The notes under the pieces were generated by a model. That model was not told the origin of the DNA. It saw only the letters and a list, made by a program, of their open reading frames with translations, and searched no databases. A DNA stretch of 47,204 nt from JAKLIN01 sp964544395. GTDB lineage: Archaea; Nanobdellota; Nanobdellia; Pacearchaeales; GW2011-AR1. The position numbers and the translations under genes are program-made. Shown here piece after piece: positions 1-8,200 of the stretch (positions are counted from its first letter, which is position 1; every line of letters begins with the position of its first letter). Where the stretch lies: contig CAZJAO010000004.1 in NCBI GenBank assembly GCA_964544395.1, forward strand, positions 1 to 47,204, written 5' to 3'.

Positions 1-278
1 ATCTGTTGGTTTGCCTGTTGGTTTGCCTGTTGGTCTGTTGGAACCCCTTCATTTCCAGTGGAAAAAGGTATATTTTGGGGTTTTAAGGACTTAAGGGGAG
101 ATGTATCTGTTGGACTTGCATTAATTTCTGCGGGTATTTGAGGGTTATGTGTTGGAATCTCTTTAAGATTTAATTTATCATTTACCCTCTTAATCTCTTG
201 ATTTAAAGAAAAAATCTCACTTCTCAATAGGTCTATATCTTCTTTTATTTTTCTAAAAGCTTCCTTAAGAGGATCCAT
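1..278 (-). CDS. Partial coiled-coil protein with Q/N-rich repeats (C-terminus cut by window edge)
   Basis: The start codon is the ATG at 278-276, and the frame stays open to base 1, so only the first 92 codons are visible. Residues 1-40 are a charged, heptad-like helix (it begins MDPLKEAFRKIKEDIDLL), followed by a P/S/T-rich linker and then a QQAN-type repeat encoded by 12-bp DNA repeats. It has no signal peptide, membrane segment or catalytic motif. I do not recognise the family. It lies on the left flank of the probable origin, and a good Orc-box-like element is embedded in its coding sequence at 42-64. It may be a leftward gene starting an operon that runs out of the window; no function is assigned. 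Confidence 0.6.
   Translation of the reverse strand, partial: MDPLKEAFRKIKEDIDLLRSEIFSLNQEIKRVNDKLNLKEIPTHNPQIPAEINASPTDTSPLKSLKPQNIPFSTGNEGVPTDQQANQQANQQ
3..41. repeat. Short direct repeat, 12-bp unit CTGTTGGTTTGC
   Basis: Two full copies (3-14 and 15-26) are followed by two shorter CTGTTGG copies (27-34 and 35-41). On the minus strand they encode QQAN-type repeats in the partial gene. The array may continue beyond the window edge. Confidence 0.75.
42..64 (-). promoter_or_regulatory. Origin recognition box (full ORB-like) inside a gene
   Basis: Read on the minus strand this is TTTCCACTGGAAA followed by TGAAGGGGTT. That has the two parts of an archaeal ORB: the TTCCANTGGAAA dyad and a G-string about 4-5 bases 3' of it. 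The dyad half is a perfect match. The position, about 1.7 kb from cdc6 and inside a coding sequence, is unusual but compatible with a spread-out origin. The assignment is from the motif only. Confidence 0.6.
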
Positions 279-312
279 CTAAGAAGAATCGATTAATAGT
301 ATAAAAATTTAA

Positions 313-585
313 TTAAGATGAAGTATGTTTTTTGTAAGCAGCATAGGCCTTATCACTTAATTTCCACCTAGCTCTTTTTTTATATGAAATTCCTTGGGGA
401 TTTTTATTCACTTCAGATATTAGTCCCTTATTTTTCAAATCTAATAAAAGTTCCTTGACAAATTCTTCATCTCGAGCAATTTCTTTAGCAATGTGGTAGG
501 TAAATAGCAACCTTGGAGAATTTTGGAATAATAAAGCTAAAATTTGTTCAGAAATCTTATCCCTCTTTTCTTTAGATATCTTCAT
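313..585 (-). CDS. Small winged-helix (HTH) protein
   Basis: This 90-residue protein looks like one winged helix: helix 1 (KRDKISEQILALLF), a helix-turn-helix around residues 28-52 (TYHIAKEIARDEEFVKELLLDL), a wing around 53-75 (KGLISEVNKNPQGISYKKRARWKL), and a closing helix. There is no effector domain or metal-binding Cys/His set. The size and fold fit a compact DNA-binding regulator or chromatin-associated protein. It lies between the partial gene and the SecB-like gene on the left arm of the origin, with about 35 bp on each side. The exact family is not recognised, so the DNA-binding role is inferred from the fold pattern. Confidence 0.6.
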   Translation of the reverse strand: MKISKEKRDKISEQILALLFQNSPRLLFTYHIAKEIARDEEFVKELLLDLKNKGLISEVNKNPQGISYKKRARWKLSDKAYAAYKKHTSS

Positions 586-623
586 AATAAAAAAGAGGTT
601 TATTGATTTTAAAAGTCTATTCG

Positions 624-1055
624 TTAATTTGTACTCTTCATGTCTTCTTTTTGGATTGAAGGCATCGGAATATGAAGGGGTAAATTCATTTCATCCTCTA
701 ATTCAAGAGCCTTTAAATTGGACTTTCTTAAGATAATATTAAAGACAAATACCCTAAAATCTTCTGGCATTTCCTTCTTATCTTTCCAGGATTTAAGAAT
801 TTCTTTGGCTAATTTAGGTTCAATTTCGAGAATTATGTTCCCTGAAAACACCAATTTAGCAAAATCAGGATCATAACTTACAACATAAGTAAATTGAACT
901 GCCACAAGCTCCTCTTTAGATTTTAGGATGTCTACAGGCTTAACCGAGCTTATTTCAGATATATCTATATTAGCATTAACTTTTACACCTTCAAGATCAT
1001 TAGAAGGCAATTTTTCTATGCTTATTTTTTTATAATTAAAACCGATTGCTCTCAT
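624..1055 (-). CDS. Conserved hypothetical protein, possible SecB-like fold
   Basis: This 143-residue protein has no signal peptide or membrane helix. The pattern is an N-terminal beta-rich half with alternating hydrophobics (residues 20-90), a helix around 80-93 (PKLAKEILKSWKDKK), a second long helix near 98-118 (DFRVFVFNIILRKSNLKALEL) and a short tail with LPLHIPMP. The last helix plus a proline-rich LPxxxPMP tail resembles SecB-type chaperones, where the C-terminal helix is followed by LPPxxF. This is a fold guess, not a family match. A TATA-like CTTTAAAAA lies about 27 nt upstream, so the transcript may be leaderless. It is divergent from the replication operon across the origin. Confidence 0.55.
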   Translation of the reverse strand: MRAIGFNYKKISIEKLPSNDLEGVKVNANIDISEISSVKPVDILKSKEELVAVQFTYVVSYDPDFAKLVFSGNIILEIEPKLAKEILKSWKDKKEMPEDFRVFVFNIILRKSNLKALELEDEMNLPLHIPMPSIQKEDMKSTN

Positions 1056-1118
1056 GATAAATAGTAATAATGATGTTTTTTAAAGTTTTGGATAGTCGTT
1101 TAGATGAAAAAAAGGACT

Positions 1119-1376
1119 TTAAACGAGATCTTCTTCAGAAACAATTACAAAATCGCCTATTGCAATTATAGAGTTATAAGGAATGAGTAAATCACTATTA
1201 TTTGCTCTTTCTAAGTTTAAATTCCTTACATAAGGTGTAGAATCCTTAACAACGACGTTAATAAGCTCACCAGATCTTGTTTCGAAGGTTATATCCTTAA
1301 CAAATCCTAATCTTTTACCTTCCTTTGTAACAATCATCTTGCCGACAATAGTTCCAAAAGGATTTTTTTCTTGCAT
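1119..1376 (-). CDS. PRC-barrel domain protein
   Basis: This 85-residue protein is essentially one PRC-barrel: G-x-x-V-G-K-M-I-V-T-x-E-G-K-R-L-G-F-V-K-D-I-T-F, then a V-V-V-K strand, and a final I-P-Y-N-S-I-I-A-I-G-D-F-V-I-V. Small PRC-barrel proteins are widespread in archaea; some bind RNA or partner with cell-division proteins such as CdpB/SepF. On the minus strand a TATA-like TTTATATATTA (about 1397-1407) lies 26 nt before the ATG, suggesting leaderless transcription away from the origin. A second PRC-barrel gene lies at 19375. The fold assignment is good; the role is not determined. Confidence 0.8.
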   Translation of the reverse strand: MQEKNPFGTIVGKMIVTKEGKRLGFVKDITFETRSGELINVVVKDSTPYVRNLNLERANNSDLLIPYNSIIAIGDFVIVSEEDLV

Positions 1377-1657
1377 GAGGAAATTAAAAGTAAATAATAT
1401 ATAAACTTTTCTATGAAATAATGTATATTTCTTTAGAATGAAAGAACTCTTTTCTTATTCTTATAAAGTTCTATCCATTGGGACTCCCACCCCCTCATTT
1501 CTAATAGAAGTATTTAAAAAAGAAAAATTGATTTTATTATTATATTATTTATTTAAAAAAATATATATTATATAGTATATATATTATTGATTAAATTATA
1601 AAATTATTATAATTAATTATTAACTTTAGAATTTTAAATTATTTTATTAAAATTATT

Positions 1658-1681
1658 TTTCCATTAGAAACACTGGTGTTT
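1658..1681 (+). promoter_or_regulatory. Origin recognition box-like element with internal dyad
   Basis: TTCCATTAGAAAC differs from the mini-ORB TTCCANTGGAAAC at one base. It is followed by ACTGGTGTTT, giving a second inverted repeat, AAACAC-TG-GTGTTT, at 1668-1681. It sits at the right edge of the AT-rich tract. Confidence 0.5.
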
Positions 1682-1730
1682 TTCTTTTATAGTAGTTATA
1701 ATCCTTTATATAATTGATTTAATCTTTCAC

Positions 1731-1740
1731 GTATATAAAA
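1731..1740 (+). promoter_or_regulatory. TATA box of the cdc6-polD operon
   Basis: GTATATAAAA lies about 45-50 nt before the cdc6 ATG, placing the expected transcription start near 1760. That point falls inside the Orc box at 1756-1768. Confidence 0.5.
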
Positions 1741-1755
1741 TGAAATTAAATAATG

Positions 1756-1768
1756 TTTCCATTGGAAA
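1756..1768 (+). promoter_or_regulatory. Mini-ORB (Orc1/Cdc6 box) upstream of cdc6
   Basis: TTTCCATTGGAAA is a perfect palindrome-with-spacer match to the archaeal mini-ORB core. It ends 14 nt before the cdc6 start codon, a position suited both to origin binding and to autoregulation by Orc1/Cdc6. Confidence 0.65.
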
Positions 1769-1782
1769 TAAGAGTGTGACAG

Positions 1783-3012
1783 ATGTCCTTAGAATTAGAT
1801 AAAATTTTTGAATCTTTCGATAAGAACACTATCTTCAAAGATAAAACTTATTTGCAAAATAATTATCAACCTGAAGAAATACCTCATAGGGAAGAACAAA
1901 TAAAACAAATAGCATCTATTCTTGCTCCAGTATTAAGAGGCGAAAAGAGCAGCAACCTATTTCTTTATGGTAAAACGGGTACAGGAAAAACTCTTTCTAT
2001 TCAATTTGTTAGTGATGAATTACTAAAGAGGTTTACAAGAAATGGAGATTTTAAGTTAAGAATTGAATATCTAAATTGCAAATTAAGGAAGGTGTCTGAT
2101 ACAGAATATCGAATTTTAGCAGAATTAATAAAAAAATTAGGTGGAGAAGTTCCCGATACGGGTTTACCTACAGAAGCAGTTTATAATCGATTCATAAAGA
2201 TTATAGACTCTGAGAAACAACTTCTGGTTTTAGTATTAGATGAGATTGATCAAGCTGTCAAGAAAATTTCAAGCGATTTTCTATATAATCTGACAAGGTT
2301 AAACTCGGAACTTTCAAAGACACAAATTTGTGTTGTAGGAATCAGCAATAATCTAACTTTTTTAGATGAATTAGATCCAAGAGTAAGAAGTTCACTTTCT
2401 GAGGAAGAAATAATCTTTCCACCCTATAATGCCCTACAATTACAGGATATTTTGAAGAAGAGAGCCGAATTTGCATTTAAGGATGAAGTTTTACAGGATG
2501 GCGTTATCGCTAAATGTGCAGCTTATGCTGCTAGAGAGCATGGAGATGCCAGAAGAGCGTTAGATTTGCTGAGAGTGGCTGGAGAATTGGCTGAAAGAGA
2601 AAATTCCAACAAAATTTTGTTAAAACATATAGATGAAGCAAATAATAAGATTGAAAAAGATAAAATTTTAGATGTTATAACTTCTGAACCAAAACAATTC
2701 CAGTATGTTTTACATTCTATTATCCAATTGACAGAGCAGAGAAAAAATTCAGGAAATAAGTCTTCTGAACCTCTCTTTACGGGAGATGTTTATAATTATT
2801 ACAAAGATTGTGTAAAAAATAAGTTAGAAGTTTTGACTCAGAGAAGAGTTAGCGACATAATTCAAGAATTTGACATGCTCGGAATCATAAATGTAAGGGT
2901 TATTTCAAAAGGAAGGGGGGGGAGGATGAGAGAAATCAAACTTGCAATAACTAACGAAATTATAGCCAAGGCAAAAGAGATTATTCGAGAATCGCTTCAA
3001 TTTTTATATTAA
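1783..3012 (+). CDS. cdc6: Orc1/Cdc6 replication initiator
   Basis: This 409-residue AAA+ ATPase recognises origin boxes and helps load the MCM helicase. The Walker A is YGKTGTGKT (residues 62-70), the Walker B is LVLDEIDQ, and a sensor-1-like GISNN follows. The AAA+ lid carries GDARRALDLLRVAGELAE, the typical Cdc6 motif, and a winged-helix domain occupies roughly residues 300-409. Length is normal for the family and no intein is present. The ATG at 1783 is used. DP1 starts 2 nt after the stop, so initiator and replicative polymerase appear co-transcribed. Orc-box-like sequences lie immediately upstream. The identification is secure; that it acts at the adjacent spacer is inferred from context. 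Confidence 0.96.
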   Translation: MSLELDKIFESFDKNTIFKDKTYLQNNYQPEEIPHREEQIKQIASILAPVLRGEKSSNLFLYGKTGTGKTLSIQFVSDELLKRFTRNGDFKLRIEYLNCKLRKVSDTEYRILAELIKKLGGEVPDTGLPTEAVYNRFIKIIDSEKQLLVLVLDEIDQAVKKISSDFLYNLTRLNSELSKTQICVVGISNNLTFLDELDPRVRSSLSEEEIIFPPYNALQLQDILKKRAEFAFKDEVLQDGVIAKCAAYAAREHGDARRALDLLRVAGELAERENSNKILLKHIDEANNKIEKDKILDVITSEPKQFQYVLHSIIQLTEQRKNSGNKSSEPLFTGDVYNYYKDCVKNKLEVLTQRRVSDIIQEFDMLGIINVRVISKGRGGRMREIKLAITNEIIAKAKEIIRESLQFLY

Positions 3013-3014
3013 AA

Positions 3015-4577
3015 ATGGACCAAAAAGAAATTTTGAACTTTTGTTTAGATCGTGGAATTTTATTAGATAAGGAGGTTCTTAATTTGATTAGCGAAGCAAC
3101 CGATTTTGATGCAGCTAGATTAATGATAGAACAAATTAAAGAAAATACCCATCAAAAAGTTATAACTAAGAAAGTTTTTACTGAAAGCATAAAACAGTTT
3201 GGTTCTCCAAGTACTCTAGATGATAAACAAAAGAGCTTTGAAAAACTAAGAATTCGGCTTGGATTGGAATTGGAAATATCCAAAGAGATTTCTACACCTG
3301 AAACTAAGACTGAAATAAAAGAAGAGAAGAAACTTTTAGGAGTTAAAGTTACCTCCTTCCCTACAAATTCAAATAAAAAGGTGGATGTTGACAGTTTTAC
3401 AAATTACTTTCGTAACAGACTTTCTAAAATGAAAACTATTTTACAAACCCATTCTAATTTGAAAAATCTTGTATCAATAAATAAGATTTCCGGAGACCGG
3501 CAGGGGATTTCAATAATTGGAATGGTTTCCGATAAGAGAGAAACAAAAAATGGAAATCTTCTACTATCTATTGAAGACTTAACTGGAACTGTGAGAGTTT
3601 TAATCAATCAAAATAAACCAGAACTATTCAAAAGAGCGGAAGAAATAACCCTTGATTCTGTTATTGGAGTTTCTGGTTCTGGAAATAAAGAAATAATATT
3701 TGCAAATGATTTTATTTTTCCGGATTCAACTTTGCCCGAAAGAAAAAAATCCCCTTTTGAAGAATATGCCTTATTCATTGGAGACATTCATTATGGAAGC
3801 AAATTATTTTTGAAAACCAGTTTCAATAAATTTATAGATTACCTTAATGGCAAAATCCCTAATACCCCTGAAGTTAGCAAAATAAAGTATTTATTTGTCA
3901 TAGGCGATATTGTTGCAGGAGTTGGAGTTTATCCGGAACAAGAAAGTTATCTTGATGTTGTAAATTTAGAAGATCAATATAAGGGAATTTCTGAATTGTT
4001 TGGCAAAATAAGGAAAGATATTACTATAATAATTAATCCTGGAAATCATGATGGTGTAAGACTTATGGAACCGCAACCTCTTTTTGACAAAAAATATGCA
4101 TGGCCGCTTTATGATTTAGATAATGTAATGCTTGCAACAAATCCCTGCACGGTCAACATTGGGGGAAAAAATGGATTTTCTGGAATTGATGTCCTGATGT
4201 ATCATGGTTTTTCATATTTTTATTATGCAGATAATATTCCTTCACTTATCCAAGCCCGTGCAGCAAATGCTCCGGAGAAAATTATGACTTATCTTTTAAT
4301 GAACAGACACCTTGCTCCAACTCATTCTTCAAACCAATATTTTCCCCTTGATGAAGATCCTCTTGTAATAGACAAGGTCCCCGATATTTTCTTTTCGGGG
4401 CATACACACAAATGTGGAATAACTTTTTACAATAATACTTTAATTATCTCTGGAGCAACATGGGAAGACTTAACCCCTTTCCAAGAGAAAATGGGAAATC
4501 AACCAGACTTCTGTAAGGTTCCAATTGTAAATTTAAAGACGGGGGCAGTCAAGATTCTTGATTTTGAGGAAAGATAA
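3015..4577 (+). CDS. polB: DNA polymerase D small subunit DP1 (3'-5' exonuclease)
   Basis: This 520-residue protein is the proofreading subunit of archaeal PolD. An N-terminal helical region (1-50) is followed by a charged linker, an OB fold around residues 150-240 (ISIIGMVSDKRETKNGNLLL), and a calcineurin-like phosphoesterase domain from about 250. The metal-ligand motifs are all present: GDIHYGS (256-262), GDIVAG (297-302), NPGNHD (341-346), YHGFS (396-400) and SGHTHK (461-466), so the nuclease should be active. It follows cdc6 by 2 nt and is 1 nt from the next gene. Its partner DP2 is two genes downstream. The gene name polB follows the usage in some archaeal genomes for DP1; the product call is what matters. 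Confidence 0.95.
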   Translation: MDQKEILNFCLDRGILLDKEVLNLISEATDFDAARLMIEQIKENTHQKVITKKVFTESIKQFGSPSTLDDKQKSFEKLRIRLGLELEISKEISTPETKTEIKEEKKLLGVKVTSFPTNSNKKVDVDSFTNYFRNRLSKMKTILQTHSNLKNLVSINKISGDRQGISIIGMVSDKRETKNGNLLLSIEDLTGTVRVLINQNKPELFKRAEEITLDSVIGVSGSGNKEIIFANDFIFPDSTLPERKKSPFEEYALFIGDIHYGSKLFLKTSFNKFIDYLNGKIPNTPEVSKIKYLFVIGDIVAGVGVYPEQESYLDVVNLEDQYKGISELFGKIRKDITIIINPGNHDGVRLMEPQPLFDKKYAWPLYDLDNVMLATNPCTVNIGGKNGFSGIDVLMYHGFSYFYYADNIPSLIQARAANAPEKIMTYLLMNRHLAPTHSSNQYFPLDEDPLVIDKVPDIFFSGHTHKCGITFYNNTLIISGATWEDLTPFQEKMGNQPDFCKVPIVNLKTGAVKILDFEER

Positions 4578-4578
4578 A

Positions 4579-5235
4579 ATGGGTATAAATCTATTAGTTA
4601 CGGATATGGATGGGACGGCTGTCCAGTATAACCATGGAGACTTTTCTTCAAGTTGGGATGCCTTAACAGAATTTCTTTCTGACGAAGAAAGAACGAAGTG
4701 GTTTTCTTTTGTAAAAGAATATTATGGAAAGAAAGATTATCATTCTTGGTTTCAAGCTCAAGTTAACATCCTAAAAGGGAAAAAATTGTCTGATGCTGAA
4801 GAAGTCTTATTTCCAATACCTTACTCTCCCGGATTTCAAGAATTTTTTGCAAATTCAAATGGATTGAAAAAAGCCATAATTTCCGCAGGAATTGATTTAG
4901 TTGCAAGAAGAATTGCAGATGATTTCCATTTTGATTACTGGATTGCACAAACCCTGGAAATTAAATCAGGATTATTTACCGGAAAAGGAGAAAGTAACGT
5001 TGATTATCAAAATAAATCTGATTTGTTAATCAATGCAGCTGCTCTATTTGGAATCCCCCTATCTAAAACTTGTTACATTGGTGATACTTCTGGGGACATC
5101 GGATGTCTTGAATTGGTTGGAGCTCCTATTGCATTTAACCCTCACCATGGACTTGAGGAATATGCCAAACAGAAAAAAATTCCCATGATTTCTGATTTTA
5201 GAGAATTAAATAAACTTTTGGAAAAGGTTGCATGA
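4579..5235 (+). CDS. HAD-superfamily phosphatase (PSPase-like)
   Basis: This 218-residue protein has HAD motif I VTDMDGTA (D9 and D11), an alpha-helical cap, motif II IISAGID, and motif IV YIGDTSGDIGCLE, similar to phosphoserine-phosphatase-type HAD enzymes. The start at 4579 is preferred over an upstream alternative at 4558 because it begins directly before the conserved first strand and lies 1 nt after the DP1 stop. Its last codons overlap the DP2 start (ATGA). Substrate cannot be told from sequence: a small-molecule monophosphatase is likely. Its place inside the cdc6-DP1-DP2 operon is notable and suggests co-expression with replication, for example in nucleotide housekeeping, but that is inference. 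Confidence 0.85.
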   Translation: MGINLLVTDMDGTAVQYNHGDFSSSWDALTEFLSDEERTKWFSFVKEYYGKKDYHSWFQAQVNILKGKKLSDAEEVLFPIPYSPGFQEFFANSNGLKKAIISAGIDLVARRIADDFHFDYWIAQTLEIKSGLFTGKGESNVDYQNKSDLLINAAALFGIPLSKTCYIGDTSGDIGCLELVGAPIAFNPHHGLEEYAKQKKIPMISDFRELNKLLEKVA

Positions 5236-8200
5236 GCACATTACAATATTTCAAGGATTTTGAAAAAGAGATAAAGGAGGCTTATTCTGTTGCAGAAATT
5301 GCGAGAGAGAAGGGGTTAGACCCAATTAACAAAATTGAAAGTCCTCTTGCAAAAAACATGGCTGAAAAAGTTGTAGGATTGATATCTACAATTTATCCGC
5401 AGATGGAAGGTTCGGGGATTGCAAAAAGAATTCTGGAATTAGAAAAAGATTATGGAAAGCTGGATGTTGCTGTTGCATTCAAAATTGCCGAAGAAGTTTC
5501 TAAGCAGAAATTTTGCCAATTTTCTACTTTGCTTGAAGCCATTGAGGCTGGAATAAGAATAGGTTTTGCATATGCAACTCTTGGCGTAGTTTCTTCTCCT
5601 ATCGAAGGTTTCACAGGATTAAAACTTCTTAAAACGAAAGATGAAAAAGAATATTTTGCAGCTTATTTTTCCGGACCAATAAGGAGTGCCGGAACGACTG
5701 CTTCCTGTGTTGTGCTAATGTTAATTGATTATTTAAGGGAGTTATTTGGCTATGCTAAATATGATCCCACTGAAGGAGAAGTAAAAAGATATGTAACCGA
5801 AAATCATGATTATCATGAACGTATTTCAAATCTTCAATATATGCCTACTGACGAGGAGATAGAATTTCTCGCTAAAAATTTGCCAATACAAATTGCAGGA
5901 GAACCTACTGAAAGCAAGGAAGTTTCAAATTACAAGAATCTTCCAAGGGTTGATACAAATTTCATTCGTGGAGGAATGTGCCTGATTTTTTCAGAAGGAC
6001 TTGCACAAAAAGCTGCGAAGGGTTTCCGGCTTTTGAAAGGAGTCAAGAGTAAGGGTTTTGTTTCTACCGGATTTGATTTTTTGAAAGAGTATATTGAACT
6101 TCATGAAAAAAGAAATGCAATAGTAGAAGTAAAATCTGAAGATGACAAGAGGCCGACTTATATCAAAGATTTGGTTGCAGGAAGGCCTGTCTTTGGACAT
6201 CCTTCCAAAAGCGGCGGGTTTAGATTTAGATATGGGCGTGGAAGGGTAAGCGGTTTTTCAGCAGCATCAGTACACCCCGCTACAATGGCAATAACAGATA
6301 ATTTTATAGCAACGGGGACACAATTGAAAATAGAAAAGCCCACTAAAGGAATGGTTGCTACAGTTTGCGACAATATTGATGGCCCAATTGTTAAATTATT
6401 TGATGGCAGTGTGAAGAAATTAAATTCAACACAAGAAGCTAAGAAGATTTACAATAATGTTGAAGAAATAATTTATCTTGGAGATTTATTATTTCCTTTT
6501 AGTGATTTGGCAAATAGAAATGCTAATTTAATCAAACCCGGATATGTAGAAGAATGGTGGAAACTGGACCTAAGAGAGAAGAATCCTGAAATTGAAAAAA
6601 AGACAAACCCATTTACCTTAACTTTAGATGATGCTATTAAGATAAGCAAAGAAAATGATATTCCCCTTAATCCTAAATTTATCTTTTTTTGGAATCAGAT
6701 AACCAAAGATGAATTAATTGCATTAGCTGAATGGATAAAACGTTCAAGGGTAAGCAAGAAAATTATTTTTCCTTATGCAAAATCAGAGAGAGAAAGATTC
6801 CAAGCTGCAAAAAGAGCTCTTGAATTATTGGGTGCGGAACATGAGGTTACCCTTGAAAATGTGGTTTTAGATAAAGAGACGAGCAGAATCTTATTTTTGA
6901 ATCTTGGATTGAACTTAGAAATATTGAATAATGATGAGCTTTTACTAAAAGATGTACCCGAAGTTTTAGAATTAGAGTCTAGAATCCATTCATTCAGTTC
7001 TATGCCTCCTCTTCAAATTATTAATGAACTTTCCAAGCCTCTTATTATTAAAGACAAGGCAGGGGACTTTATTGGTTCAAGAATGGGCAGACCCGAAAAA
7101 GCTAAACTTAGAAAGTTGACTGGTAGTCCCAATATTTTATTTCCTGTGGGGAAAGAAGGCGGCAGATTAAGGAGTGTTTATGAAACGATGAATGTTGGAA
7201 GTATCAAAGCGGATTTTCCTTCTTGTTTTTGCGAAACCTGCAAGAATGAAACAATTTATCCTGTTTGTGAGAACTGCGGGAGCCGAACAAGGAAAATGTA
7301 TTATTGTCGTGAATGCGATGAAAAAAGATTTGTTCCCTGTGATATACATAAAAATTCGGTAACTTATTCTAACAAAATTCTGGATATTAAGAAGTATTTT
7401 CAAAAAGCCAAAGAGAGATTGAACTTAAAAGAAAATGAAAAACCGACTTTGATTAAAGGTGTGCGAGGATTATCTTCTTCGGGAAAACAAATTGAGAATC
7501 TTGCCAAGGGAATTCTCAGAGCAAAATCCAATTTGCAGGTAAATAAAGACGGGACAATCAGATTTGATGCAACTGAATTGCCGGTTGTTGCATTCAAGCC
7601 AAAAGAAATTTTTGTCAGTGTTAAAAAATTACGCGAACTGGGATATGATAAAGATGTTTACGGAAATGAACTTTTTAATGATGACCAAATTTTGGAGTTA
7701 ATGCCTCATGATATCCTTCTTCCATGTTCTCCGGATAGCACTGATGAAAAAGCGGACGATGTTTTCATAAGAATAACACAATTTATAGACGAATTACTTG
7801 TTAGATTTTACAAGCAGGATACTTTCTATAATGTGAAGACCAGAGAAGACTTAGTAGGTAAGCTGGGTGTTTGTATGGCCCCCCATAATTGTGCAGGCGT
7901 TATTTGTCGAATAATTGGATTTTCTCATGCACAGGGCTTATACGCTAGTCCTTATATGCATGCAGCCATTAGAAGAGACTGTGATGGTGATGAAGTTGCA
8001 GTTATGCTACTTCTTGATGTTTTGTTGAATTTTTCGAGAGAATTCCTTCCAAGCCATAGAGGCGGAACACAAGATGCCCCCTTGGTTTTAAACGGAAAAA
8101 TAAATGCCGGAGAAGTTGACGACCAAATTCTCGACTTTGAAATGGTCGAAAATTTTGAATACCCTCTTGCTTTATATCGTGCAGCTGAAGAAAGAAAACA

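Larger units (their letters stand above)
1377..1782. other. Probable replication origin spacer (oriC) with AT-rich unwinding region
   Basis: This is the longest gene-free stretch in the window. Roughly 1504-1660 is almost pure A/T and is a candidate duplex-unwinding element. On its right are Orc-box-like elements at 1658-1681 and 1756-1768, and on its left a degenerate dyad TCCATTGGGA with a C-run (1474-1492). It is flanked by divergent transcription and is immediately upstream of cdc6. In archaea an AT-rich element flanked by ORBs beside orc1/cdc6 is the usual origin arrangement. I see no open frame of note inside. Confidence 0.7.

Noticed and set aside
3..41. CRISPR-like repeat array
   Set aside because: Units are 12 bp with no spacers and are translated as QQAN repeats; no CRISPR array or cas gene was seen in the window.
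1474..1492. Third Orc-box-like element (TCCATTGGGA followed by a C-run)
   Set aside because: Two mismatches to the dyad, and the run of C lies on the wrong side for a G-string in this orientation; kept only as a weak hint in the origin description.
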